Source: a virus. From it: a DNA stretch of 49,224 nucleotides. Location of the stretch: IMG/VR virus record IMGVR_UViG_3300033146_004398, positions 1 through 49,224 of that record. One strand, given 5' to 3'. The notes beneath the pieces are model-generated. The model saw only the letters and a program-made list of their open reading frames with translations, had not been told where the DNA came from and made no database searches. Positions 41,290 to 49,200 of the stretch are shown piece by piece. Within the stretch, counting starts at the first letter, position 1. Every line of letters begins with the position of its first letter. The position numbers and the translations under genes are program-made.

Positions 41290-41347
41290 ATATTATTATA
41301 TATTTAATATTTTTTTAGTATATTAATAAATATAAACCAAGACAAAG

Positions 41348-42118
41348 ATGAGTAAAACAATTTACATAGGAGATATTCACGGTAGAGATATATGGGAAGA
41401 AATTGTTACAAAACATGATGATGCTGATAATATCGTTTTTATTGGTGATTATTTTGATTCCTTTGATATATCTGCATTACTTCAATTACATAATGCACAA
41501 AGAATTATTGAATACAAAAAAGAACGAGAAATCGACTCAACTAAGAAGGTTTACCTCTTAATCGGGAACCACGATATCCACTACTGGCCCGGTGTTAAAG
41601 AAAGGGGCTCAACATCGGGCTTTCAAGCAACTATGATGCATCAATACGAACAATTTTTCAGAGAGAATGAAAAATGCTTTCAGATGTCTGTTCTAATCGA
41701 TAATAGATTATGTACTCATGCTGGTGTTAGTATAGAATTCTTGAAAAACAATGGATTCTATAAACTAGATAATGTAGATAAATCAATGATACCAGATTAT
41801 CTAAATGATTTATTCCACTACAAACCAAATGGGTTTACTTTCAATGCAGGTCTGCGATATAATACAGGATTTTCGGCTGATAATTATGGCGATGATGAGT
41901 GGCAATCTCCAATATGGATTAGGCCTAAATCATTACAGCTTAGTAATAAGAATACCGACCTAAAGAAAAAATACATTCAAATTGTTGGACATACACAAAA
42001 AGATCACATCGATATTAAAGGTAAAACAACAGGCGGTAAGTATTATTACATTGATACTCTATCAACCGGTGAATATTTAATAGATAATGGTAAGGAATTT
42101 GAAGTGGGAATATTATAA
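41348..42118 (+). CDS. Calcineurin-like metallophosphoesterase
   Basis: 256 residues with the metal-binding motifs of PPP/calcineurin-like phosphatases: GDIHGRD, FIGDYFDSFD, LLIGNHDIHYWPG and a late VGHTQ. Such enzymes can be protein phosphatases, nucleotide phosphatases or Ap4A hydrolases; the GDIHG...GDYFD...GNHD set is closest to the Ser/Thr phosphatase (lambda-type) group. Codon usage looks less AT-rich than neighbours, most visibly around 41550-41630, suggesting recent acquisition. An AATAAATA-like box lies at 41325-41332 but in very AT-rich surroundings. Confidence 0.8.
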   Translation: MSKTIYIGDIHGRDIWEEIVTKHDDADNIVFIGDYFDSFDISALLQLHNAQRIIEYKKEREIDSTKKVYLLIGNHDIHYWPGVKERGSTSGFQATMMHQYEQFFRENEKCFQMSVLIDNRLCTHAGVSIEFLKNNGFYKLDNVDKSMIPDYLNDLFHYKPNGFTFNAGLRYNTGFSADNYGDDEWQSPIWIRPKSLQLSNKNTDLKKKYIQIVGHTQKDHIDIKGKTTGGKYYYIDTLSTGEYLIDNGKEFEVGIL

Positions 42119-42147
42119 AATACATATAATTAAAAACAAAGAAAAAT

Positions 42148-42639
42148 ATGGATAAAATAGAAAGAGAAAACGGATTTTTTAAAGAAATTGATAGAGATCA
42201 TCCGTTAAACCAAGACTTAGTTATTCCATTTATGGAAGCAAAGGGTGCATATCACATTATAGCAGATATATGCAATTTAGAATATATTGGAGAAGGAGTA
42301 TTTATAAATCTAATTGGAATGAAATACGTTTTAACTAAATATGGATTTATACATAGGATTAGCTATAATTATCAAATAAAATATGCCGCTGCTGTTGGAG
42401 AACTTAGACAATTAAAAAGTGATCATCGTGTATTAGAATCTAATTGTGATAAAAAGATAAAGGGAACCTTAAAAAGTCTCGAAGATCAAATTATAGCAAA
42501 GAATAAAAAAATTAAAAACCAAGCAGAAGCTGTAAATAATCATAGAGAAAAAATAGATAGGCAAGCTGAACAAATAAAAAATCAAAGAGATAAATTAAAA
42601 TATTTATATGCACAATTAAACCAAAACGAAGATGAGTGA
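42148..42639 (+). CDS. Coiled-coil protein of unknown function
   Basis: 163 residues. The first 95 form a mixed fold with AKGAYHIIADICNLEYIG and YVLTKYGFIHRIS; the rest (about 100-160) is a long coiled coil with repeated KNxxxKIKNQAE-like heptads. It starts 29 bases after the phosphoesterase and may share its transcript. No family recognised. Confidence 0.5.
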   Translation: MDKIERENGFFKEIDRDHPLNQDLVIPFMEAKGAYHIIADICNLEYIGEGVFINLIGMKYVLTKYGFIHRISYNYQIKYAAAVGELRQLKSDHRVLESNCDKKIKGTLKSLEDQIIAKNKKIKNQAEAVNNHREKIDRQAEQIKNQRDKLKYLYAQLNQNEDE

Positions 42640-42715
42640 TTATATTCATTAAGATATAAAACATATGAATTTATTCAAATTATATCCTTTTGAATATAAC
42701 TAAACAAAAACGAAG

Positions 42716-42841
42716 ATGAAAAAGAAAAATAAACCATATTATAGTAGACATAATTTACCACAACGTAAAAGATCTAAAATAAAGAAAAAATCATTAATTA
42801 GAAGGTGTTTTGACTTATTTAAAAAACTTATAGAAAGATGA
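42716..42841 (+). CDS. 41-residue highly basic protein
   Basis: ATG at 42716, TGA at 42839-42841, overlapping the next start by four bases (ATGA). More than 40% of the residues are Lys or Arg, beginning MKKKNKPYYSRHNLPQRKR and ending in a helix FDLFKKLIER. The four-base overlap and consistent codon usage support a gene. It could bind nucleic acid. The 76 bases before it hold nothing I can interpret. Confidence 0.45.
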   Translation: MKKKNKPYYSRHNLPQRKRSKIKKKSLIRRCFDLFKKLIER

Positions 42842-43101
42842 TAAATATAGAACCATTTGATTCAGAAAGACCATTTGAACCTAAAAAAAGTATATCTAGT
42901 AGATATTCAATAGAAAATCTAGCTAAAGAAGCTGGACAAACAGTTGAAGAATTTAAAAAATCTGTTCAAGAGCATACAGATATGAAAAATGAAATGATTC
43001 ATAAATATTTAGATAAGGGATATACTCTAGAACAAGCTACTAGAACAGTAATGCGAATATTATATTTACCAGGATTCTCCGGGCCAACTTTCTGGGAATA
43101 A
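42838..43101 (+). CDS. Small protein of unknown function
   Basis: 87 residues, mostly helical, with SRYSIENLAKEAGQTVEEFK and a conserved-looking end LPGFSGPTFWE. No family recognised. It overlaps the basic 41-residue gene by four bases and is followed by a strong hairpin that ends transcription before the convergent capsid gene. Confidence 0.5.
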   Translation: MINIEPFDSERPFEPKKSISSRYSIENLAKEAGQTVEEFKKSVQEHTDMKNEMIHKYLDKGYTLEQATRTVMRILYLPGFSGPTFWE

Positions 43102-43110
43102 TGCATAAAA

Positions 43111-43139
43111 AAAGAGGGAACCATTATGATTCCCTCTTT
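43111..43139. terminator. Bidirectional hairpin terminator between convergent genes
   Basis: Perfect 10-bp stem AAAGAGGGAA (43111-43120) with TTCCCTCTTT (43130-43139) around a nine-base loop. GC-rich core with A-run before and T-run after in both directions. It separates the + strand gene ending at 43101 from the capsid gene ending at 43164 on the - strand and can serve both. Confidence 0.85.
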
Positions 43140-43163
43140 ATCATGACTAATCTCAGTTAAAAA

Positions 43164-44855
43164 TTAGACTGAAGCGTTGCTAGGAGCAGCTCCACCTGTA
43201 AGAACAGCTAGATCTCCAAGAACGTCCATGTTAACATACTGAGTTTCTGGATGCCATCCAGCTTCAGTTATTGCATAACGTGACTTCATTCCAATTTTTG
43301 GTGAGAAAGTACCTTCAGAAATAGTTTGAAGTGATTCTGCCATAATATATGGTAAGAATTTAACTCCAGGCTCTTCGTCAGATCCTTTACGTCCGATAGT
43401 GATTCTACCATCACCAAATCGTAGATTAGGATCAACATAAACCTGTACTCCATAAACCTTTCCTGCTGGGTAAAGATTACCAGCAACTCCACTCATGTCC
43501 GAAGGAACTTGAGCAATTGAGTAACCAGCTACATCTGCAAGAGCAGAAGCAACTCTACCATTAGTGATCATGAATGTACCTGGACCAAATCTACCCCTGT
43601 GGTAAATTAAGTTTGCCAATTCAAGAACCTTGGTAACAAGACGTCTTTGAATTGTTGATACGTTTTCAAAACCACCAACACCAGCGTTTAAGTCTAGTGT
43701 AGTAATTCCAGCACCCTCAACTTGAGTAACTTCCACATTGTGGTCGCCAGCTAAAGTAAAGATTCTGTCAGTTAATCGCTTATTGATTGACTGAGCCAGT
43801 TCGTTAACTGCAACGTTCTCTAACATAGAGATAACGTCGAAGTTCCAAACTCGGTTAAGATCTTGAATCTGCTCAACAGATGCTGAGATAGAAACTTGAT
43901 CTGACTTAGCTTCAACAAATTTAGTGAACATTCTAAGACCCATTTGACGGAATCTTGATAATTCACCTTGTTCCCTAGTCATTGAATCAGGAATCTGACC
44001 ATTAGTATCCGTAAAATAAGGACCTGTAAAGTCAGTAGTAGCGTAATCTTCATCAGGAACTGATGTAAAACCAGAAATATGGTTTTCCAAAGCAGAAACT
44101 AAAGAAATAACTATACCAGCCATTGCAATTGGTGCAACAGCAGCAGCAGCATTATCGCCAGCAGCTGTCATATTACCAGAACCTTGAAGGTCTGCAGTAA
44201 CAGTTGTACCAGCATCATCTTCAACAACTTTAATGATCATTTGACCATCAACTCTTGAGAATCCAACAAATCTATAAATAGCTGTTGAACCAGCAGAGAA
44301 TATGATGTTCGTTGCTCCTGAAGTAGGAGTAGTTCCAATAGCAGGAACAGTTGTAAAATCATCAGCTGTGATTCCTTCCAATTTAACCATATATGGCTCA
44401 AAATCGGTATCTGTTCGACCACCGGCATACAAATAATCTAAGTAAGGTAAAAACCCTACTGGAGAATCCATAGGCACAACGGGAACAAGATCAAATCCAA
44501 TCGTCTTTGCAGCTACTTGAATAGCAACTGGAAGTAACGATGGAAATTTATCTCCAGAACCAGAATCAGAATACGAACCTTTAACACCTGCGTCCGAAAA
44601 CGGAGCCTGTCCAGGAGTAGGAGCGACTGGGTCACCCATACCAAGTACAGAACCAGGTTGTTGGAAGAATAATCCTGGTGCAGTCTGTTCGAAAAGTGGA
44701 GCGCTATTATCAAAAATAGCATGGTTATGAGCATATTCTGCTAACCATTCTTGTTTTCCACTCTCTTTAGTTACACCATATTGCTCTAGCAACGGTTGCC
44801 ATGTATTGAGAACTCTAGAATCTGAAGTACGTTTAAAAACTTTTGTACGTGACAT
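43164..44855 (-). CDS. 23: Major capsid protein, gp23-like
   Basis: 563-residue HK97-fold capsid precursor. The N-terminal LNTWQPLLEQYG matches the T4 gp23 start region (NKWKPLLEGEG), and VPVVPMDSPVGFLPYLDYLYAG matches its PMNSPTGQVFALRAVYG segment; in between, SAPLFEQTAPG carries an LFE site (after E56) corresponding to the T4 maturation cut after E65. GDEEPGVKFLPYIMAESLQT near the C-terminus also fits gp23. Base composition is less AT-rich than neighbouring genes, as expected for a very highly expressed protein. It lies 17 bases after the protease-scaffold gene, so the 21-(22)-23 order of T4 is kept. Confidence 0.92.
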   Translation of the reverse strand: MSRTKVFKRTSDSRVLNTWQPLLEQYGVTKESGKQEWLAEYAHNHAIFDNSAPLFEQTAPGLFFQQPGSVLGMGDPVAPTPGQAPFSDAGVKGSYSDSGSGDKFPSLLPVAIQVAAKTIGFDLVPVVPMDSPVGFLPYLDYLYAGGRTDTDFEPYMVKLEGITADDFTTVPAIGTTPTSGATNIIFSAGSTAIYRFVGFSRVDGQMIIKVVEDDAGTTVTADLQGSGNMTAAGDNAAAAVAPIAMAGIVISLVSALENHISGFTSVPDEDYATTDFTGPYFTDTNGQIPDSMTREQGELSRFRQMGLRMFTKFVEAKSDQVSISASVEQIQDLNRVWNFDVISMLENVAVNELAQSINKRLTDRIFTLAGDHNVEVTQVEGAGITTLDLNAGVGGFENVSTIQRRLVTKVLELANLIYHRGRFGPGTFMITNGRVASALADVAGYSIAQVPSDMSGVAGNLYPAGKVYGVQVYVDPNLRFGDGRITIGRKGSDEEPGVKFLPYIMAESLQTISEGTFSPKIGMKSRYAITEAGWHPETQYVNMDVLGDLAVLTGGAAPSNASV

Positions 44856-44872
44856 TTTCTAATTGATTTTTT

Positions 44873-46861
44873 TTATTTGCGGTTTTCCGCACCTCTCATA
44901 AGAGAAGTTATGTAAGACTCAGAGTAACCTCTGGTCATATCAACTACCCGATTTGCCGGGACTGTACCTTCTTTACTTTGGCTTTCGTTGATTTTCTGTA
45001 ATTTTCTATTTTCTTTTTCTCTTTCTACTCTTTCGTTAATTCCTCTTACATCAAGATCATCCCAAAAGGCTTTTACTTGATAAGGAGTATTAAGAGTATA
45101 TAATTGAGCTTTAGTATGAACCATGTTTTGCTCATTTACAAGCATTTTACTCCATGTAGCTTTATATTCATTTGGCATAAACCTTAAATGAATAGGAATG
45201 TTCATACTCTTTTGTTCAACTACTGAATTAATAATATTAGTAACATCTGATTCATTAAACCATACTGAAGCGTTTGTAGCTTCAATAACAGCTTGTTTAG
45301 TAGTTGTATCTAAATTATAAAATGATGTTTTAGCATCTTCTCCTAAAACCTTTAAGAAAGGATATTTGTTTTCTAGTACTGCTGTTGCAGAATTATCTTT
45401 AACGGTTTTAAGTACGTTATCTAATCCTTCAGATATCATATCTATTTGAGCACCTTCATCTAATTTATGTACACCGTCTAGAATACCTGCATTCTTTTTA
45501 AATTTACCACTATTTAATGATTCAGCGATATATTCAGCATAACTAATTCCTTTAGATGACTTATCTGCTACATATTCCATGTATTCTCTATTGAGATTTG
45601 CATTTTCAGAAAGATATTCAGCAAATTCAATTGATTTATTAGCTCCTTCAGCTACATATTCAGTATATTGAAGTCCTTTGTCTAATTCTTCAGCAATATA
45701 AGATTGATAATTAATACTTTTGTTTAAGTTCTCTTTTAAATAATCTTGATAGTTAATACTCTTATTAAGATTTTCACCAAGATAATTTTGATAATTAACA
45801 CTCTGATTAACCTTTTCAGCTAAGTAGTTTTGATATTCAATTGAGTTATTAGTATTTTCAGCAACATGCTCAGTATATTTAACAGATTGATTTAATTTGT
45901 TGGCAAGATAATCTGTATATTTTGCCATTGTTTCAACTTGCTCTGCTAAGTAGTTTACATATTTCCCCATTTTAGAATTAGGTGAAATTGAAACATTTGT
46001 TGGTTTAGAAGTAGAATCCTCTTCATTAATCTTTTTAGCTTCGTCTAATTCTGCTTTAAAGGACTCAAATTGTTTCTTTACCACTTCAGAATATTGATTC
46101 ATATCATTTCTAGTAACATAATCGTTCATCTTATTATTATTATTTTGAATATCTAAGGTTTTACTTAGTTTATTATTATTTTTGTTATTTATCTTGTAAA
46201 CTTTATAGTTATTTGAAAAATTTAAGTTTTCAGATATTTCTTCTAATTTATTTTTATTTATAAAAGAATTTTCCTTTAATATATTAAAATTTTCAGTTAT
46301 TAATTTAAAATTATCTTGTAAAGATTCATTAACTGTTTTCTTTAAAACAGCCTCAGTAAAACCTGGTTCTGCAACTAAGTCATATGTGAAAATTTTATGA
46401 AGTTTTACTTTACCTTCATTTACACCGGTTAATACTTGTCCAGCTGCTCTTGAAGATATTGATATGTTTACTCCACCGTCTACTAATGCCTTAGCTATTT
46501 TTCCATTTGGAGTATTTTCTAAAATTCTTAATTTTATATTTACCTTATCCCCACCGTCATGTTCCAGTCCTTCTATAATATGTGAAGCACTTTTTAAAGT
46601 TACTTCAAATGAAGGCGGATGATCTAAATCCCCAACAAGTTGTCGTGCTTCTATTTTTTCTTTAAGGTAATCTAAGTGTGGAAGATATTCATCCTTTTCG
46701 TATATTCTTTGATTGTTGTTCTTTTGACCAAATACTGCACAAACACCTTCAAGTATTGTGTTATTATCACCTTTACTTTTAACAGTAAGTTTTTCGCCAA
46801 TGTTTTCAACGATTAATACGTAATTATCATTATTAGTTGAATTTATATTTGTGCTATTCAC
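44873..46861 (-). CDS. 21: Prohead protease (gp21-like) fused to a repeat-containing scaffold
   Basis: 662 residues. Residues 1-180 are a T4 gp21-type maturation protease: VFGQKNNNQRIYEKDEY, VGDLDHPP with H81, SASHIIEGLEHD, and ISISSRAAG with nucleophile S136 or S137. T4 gp21 stops at 212 residues; here the chain continues through an Asn-rich linker (about 215-244) and a helical region into eleven tandem 14-residue repeats (300-453), then a helical C-terminal domain. The extension is in the place of T4 gp22, the core scaffold, and I take it as such. Met245 (codon 46127-46129), just after the linker, could be an internal start giving a separate 418-residue scaffold, as in lambda C/Nu3. A TATAAATA late box precedes the gene. 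Confidence 0.85.
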   Translation of the reverse strand: MNSTNINSTNNDNYVLIVENIGEKLTVKSKGDNNTILEGVCAVFGQKNNNQRIYEKDEYLPHLDYLKEKIEARQLVGDLDHPPSFEVTLKSASHIIEGLEHDGGDKVNIKLRILENTPNGKIAKALVDGGVNISISSRAAGQVLTGVNEGKVKLHKIFTYDLVAEPGFTEAVLKKTVNESLQDNFKLITENFNILKENSFINKNKLEEISENLNFSNNYKVYKINNKNNNKLSKTLDIQNNNNKMNDYVTRNDMNQYSEVVKKQFESFKAELDEAKKINEEDSTSKPTNVSISPNSKMGKYVNYLAEQVETMAKYTDYLANKLNQSVKYTEHVAENTNNSIEYQNYLAEKVNQSVNYQNYLGENLNKSINYQDYLKENLNKSINYQSYIAEELDKGLQYTEYVAEGANKSIEFAEYLSENANLNREYMEYVADKSSKGISYAEYIAESLNSGKFKKNAGILDGVHKLDEGAQIDMISEGLDNVLKTVKDNSATAVLENKYPFLKVLGEDAKTSFYNLDTTTKQAVIEATNASVWFNESDVTNIINSVVEQKSMNIPIHLRFMPNEYKATWSKMLVNEQNMVHTKAQLYTLNTPYQVKAFWDDLDVRGINERVEREKENRKLQKINESQSKEGTVPANRVVDMTRGYSESYITSLMRGAENRK
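45503..45964 (-). repeat. Eleven tandem 42-bp units coding 14-residue scaffold repeats
   Basis: Residues 300-453 of the protease-scaffold protein divide exactly into eleven 14-residue units without gaps. Examples are NYQNYLGENLNKSI, NYQDYLKENLNKSI and EYQNYLAEKVNQSV; the consensus is xYxxYLAExxNxSI with Tyr at positions 2 and 5. Fourteen residues equal two heptads, so a long regular helix or coiled coil is expected. Central units are the most alike, edges diverged. Confidence 0.9.
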
Positions 46862-46880
46862 TTAGTATATAATTTTTTAT

Positions 46881-46888
46881 TATTTATA
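46881..46888 (-). promoter_or_regulatory. T4-like late promoter box TATAAATA for protease-scaffold and capsid genes
   Basis: TATTTATA on the + strand, TATAAATA on the - strand, 20 bases before the start at 46861, identical in sequence and distance to the box before 3640. Likely drives the protease-scaffold and capsid genes. Confidence 0.65.
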
Positions 46889-46918
46889 CACAAGAATAGT
46901 ATAAAAAATAAAAAAAGG

Positions 46919-47905
46919 TTAATATAAATCCTTATTGGATAATATATCTTCTATAATAAGCCTATCTTTTTTATTAAGTTTGTCTAAATCCGGAGACTTC
47001 ACAACTATTTTAGCTATATAATCTCCTATACGATTGTTTGAATTTAATATTCCATTTCCTTTTACAGTAAACTTCAATGAGCTTAAATCCTTTGGGTTCT
47101 TTATATCGATTTTATATTTTTTATTTAATAAAGAATCAAATGTAAACTCTTCATTATTAAACATGGCATTGTTTAAATTTATATTAACTTCTTGTATAAC
47201 ATTTCCATTTTCTAGTTTAAATATGTATTTTGAAGTTATTTCTATATGAACATTTAGTTTACCTATTAGATAAAACTCTTCTGCGCCTCCCCATACGTTT
47301 ATTCTTTCCCCTTTGTTTTCGTTTCCAAGTCCATCTATAGCTATTATAATATAATCTTTTCCATTTATATTTTGTATGTTATATTTTCTTTTTCTTAAAT
47401 CAATTTTAAATTGTATCTTTTTATAATCTTTAGATTTATCAAACTTAGTTCTTTCAAATTCTATTAAAATATCTTTTTCATTTAATAGATCATCTAAGTC
47501 TACCCGCGCGTTTACTTTTATATCTAGATGACCGGTGTTTATATTTCTAGCAAATCCACTGGATCTTTGTCTATTTCCAGTAGGATTTCCCGGATTTCCC
47601 CATACGTTATTAACGAAGTCATCAAAGGAAAAACCACCGAACCCATCGGTAGAACCTCTACTTGGTCTTCTTCCACCGAAACCTCCATTGGAATTAGCAA
47701 AGTCATATTCTGCTTTCTTATCTTTATCTCCTAATACTGAATATGCCTCAGCTATATCCTTAAATTTTTCTTCTGCTTCGGGGTTATCTTTATTTTTATC
47801 AGGATGATATTTTTTAGCTAACTTTCTATACGCCTTTTTTATCTCAGGATCAGTGCTATTTTGCTTAACACCAAGCAAATCATAATATTTTTTTTGATTT
47901 TTCAT
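46919..47905 (-). CDS. dnaJ: DnaJ/CbpA-like co-chaperone
   Basis: 328 residues. A J-domain (about 5-70) with H34-P35-D36 that stimulates Hsp70 ATPase, then a Gly/Phe-rich linker (about 72-115, [11 protein letters not shown]), then two beta-sandwich client-binding domains. The cysteine-rich zinc finger of classical DnaJ is absent, as in CbpA. It would recruit host DnaK. Placement directly before the protease-scaffold and capsid genes on the late strand suggests help in folding head proteins, alongside the GroES-like protein at 7832; that is inference. Probably host-derived. Confidence 0.9.
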   Translation of the reverse strand: MKNQKKYYDLLGVKQNSTDPEIKKAYRKLAKKYHPDKNKDNPEAEEKFKDIAEAYSVLGDKDKKAEYDFANSNGGFGGRRPSRGSTDGFGGFSFDDFVNNVWGNPGNPTGNRQRSSGFARNINTGHLDIKVNARVDLDDLLNEKDILIEFERTKFDKSKDYKKIQFKIDLRKRKYNIQNINGKDYIIIAIDGLGNENKGERINVWGGAEEFYLIGKLNVHIEITSKYIFKLENGNVIQEVNINLNNAMFNNEEFTFDSLLNKKYKIDIKNPKDLSSLKFTVKGNGILNSNNRIGDYIAKIVVKSPDLDKLNKKDRLIIEDILSNKDLY

Positions 47906-47913
47906 AATTGTCT

Positions 47914-47942
47914 AAACCAGTATATTATTATATTGTATAATA
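47914..47942 (+). promoter_or_regulatory. Possible ECF-type promoter with 16-base spacer
   Basis: AAACC at 47914-47918 and GTATAATA at 47935-47942, but separated by 16 bases rather than 15; the start codon is 26 bases on. Both halves are good matches, so it may be a weaker member of the set. Confidence 0.4.
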
Positions 47943-47968
47943 ATACAGAGTTTTGATTATATAATCAT

Positions 47969-48577
47969 ATGGTAAAGAGATTATCTTTATTTAAAGATAT
48001 ACATAAAGGGAAAAAAATAATAGTTTGTGGATGCGGTACTTCGTTAAATTTAATGAAAGAACACCACAATGATTTTATAACAATAGGAGTAAATGATGTA
48101 CCTAAACTATTTACTCCAACGTATTTAGTTGTAACTGATCATCCACAAAGGTTTGCCATACCTAGACGTAAGTTAATAATGGAAAGCGAAAGTAAAGCAA
48201 TTTTTACATGTGTAAAAGGATGGAGAAATAAAAACTTAGTAATGTTTGATTTAGGTTCTAGAAAATTGGTTCACCTAGATCATTTAGATAAAGTAGATCA
48301 TTTTATGAATTCTCCATACGTAGCAACTGGGATTGCCTATAAAATGGGTTTTAAAGATATAGGAATTATAGGTGTTGATTTTACGGCGAATCATTTTTAT
48401 GCTAAAGATGGACACCATCCTCTAACTGCTATGAAAAAAATAAGACATGTAAATGATGCATATGGAGTAATGAAAACAGAGCTTAAAAATAAGGGAGTTA
48501 ATTTATATAATTTAAGCAATCGTAGTGCAATAACAAATGTTCCAAAAATAACAATAGAGGAATTTAAGAAATTATGA
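47969..48577 (+). CDS. DUF115/MptE-like glycan-related protein
   Basis: 202 residues. KKIIVCGCGTSLNLM near the N-terminus is the Rossmann-like GxGxSL motif of DUF115 / Maf-type and sialyltransferase-like proteins; YLVVTDHPQRF and IGIIGVDFTANHFY are further family-like segments, the last recalling the GVDF-type motif of these proteins. Maf/DUF115 proteins take part in nonulosonic-acid glycosylation in flagellated bacteria. The next gene is a CMP-sugar synthetase and overlaps by four bases, so both likely act in one sugar pathway. It could modify virion proteins or host surface. Moderate confidence in family, low in target. Confidence 0.6.
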   Translation: MVKRLSLFKDIHKGKKIIVCGCGTSLNLMKEHHNDFITIGVNDVPKLFTPTYLVVTDHPQRFAIPRRKLIMESESKAIFTCVKGWRNKNLVMFDLGSRKLVHLDHLDKVDHFMNSPYVATGIAYKMGFKDIGIIGVDFTANHFYAKDGHHPLTAMKKIRHVNDAYGVMKTELKNKGVNLYNLSNRSAITNVPKITIEEFKKL

Positions 48578-49200
48578 AAATTATAATACCAGCAAGAAAG
48601 GGATCAAAGGGACTCCCGTTTAAAAATAGGAAGTTATTTCATTATACTATTGATATTATACCAATGAGTTTATATAAAGATGTTTATGTTTTAACTGACG
48701 ACCCTAAAATAATAAAAGAAGCATTGTTTTACGATTTAAATGTTATAAATCGTCCACGTAAAGTTTCAAATGACAAAGCTTCAACCAAGTCGGTAATAGA
48801 ATATTTTTTAGATGAGGTAAAATGTGAAAATGAAACCATAGCAGTTTTATATTTAACATATCCAGAGAGAACATGGGAACATGTGATAGATGCTATAAAG
48901 TTCTTTCATAAAAATAGTGCCACTTCAATGTTATGTAAAAAACAAATAGATTGGACACCATTTTTAGTTCTTAAAGAAGAGGTTGATCACAAAGGTTCCC
49001 AGTTATTTTATCATGATTTATATAGAAGACAAGATTATCCTAAGTGTTTTGAAATTAGCCATTATATAAGCTTGTTTAATTCAAATGAAATAAATAACTT
49101 AAACAATAATCTATATAATAGTGATACTGTATATTATGACATAGAAGATGTTATAGATGTAGATAAAAAAGAAGACTTAGATCGTTTTGAAGGAAGATAA
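48574..49200 (+). CDS. CMP-sialic-acid-synthetase-like cytidylyltransferase
   Basis: 208 residues. IIPARKGSKGLPFKNRKLF is the CTP-binding signature of CMP-NeuAc/CMP-Kdo synthetases (IIPARxGSKGxPxKN), followed by VLTDDPKIIKEA and INRPRKVSNDKAST, which match the TD and RPxxLxxDxAxT motifs, and VLYLTYPERT, matching the LxPTSPxR-like segment but with Tyr. It would activate a nonulosonic-acid-type sugar with CTP. It overlaps the DUF115-like gene by four bases. No sialic-acid synthase (NeuB) or epimerase is visible here, so the sugar must come from the host or from genes outside the window. Confidence 0.78.
   Translation: MKIIIPARKGSKGLPFKNRKLFHYTIDIIPMSLYKDVYVLTDDPKIIKEALFYDLNVINRPRKVSNDKASTKSVIEYFLDEVKCENETIAVLYLTYPERTWEHVIDAIKFFHKNSATSMLCKKQIDWTPFLVLKEEVDHKGSQLFYHDLYRRQDYPKCFEISHYISLFNSNEINNLNNNLYNSDTVYYDIEDVIDVDKKEDLDRFEGR

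Noticed and set aside
44879-44890. GCGG-TTTT-CCGC hairpin as a terminator between protease-scaffold and capsid genes
   Set aside because: On the transcribed - strand it is followed by A-rich sequence, not a U-tract, and it lies within the last codons of the protease-scaffold gene. Read-through into the capsid gene is expected.
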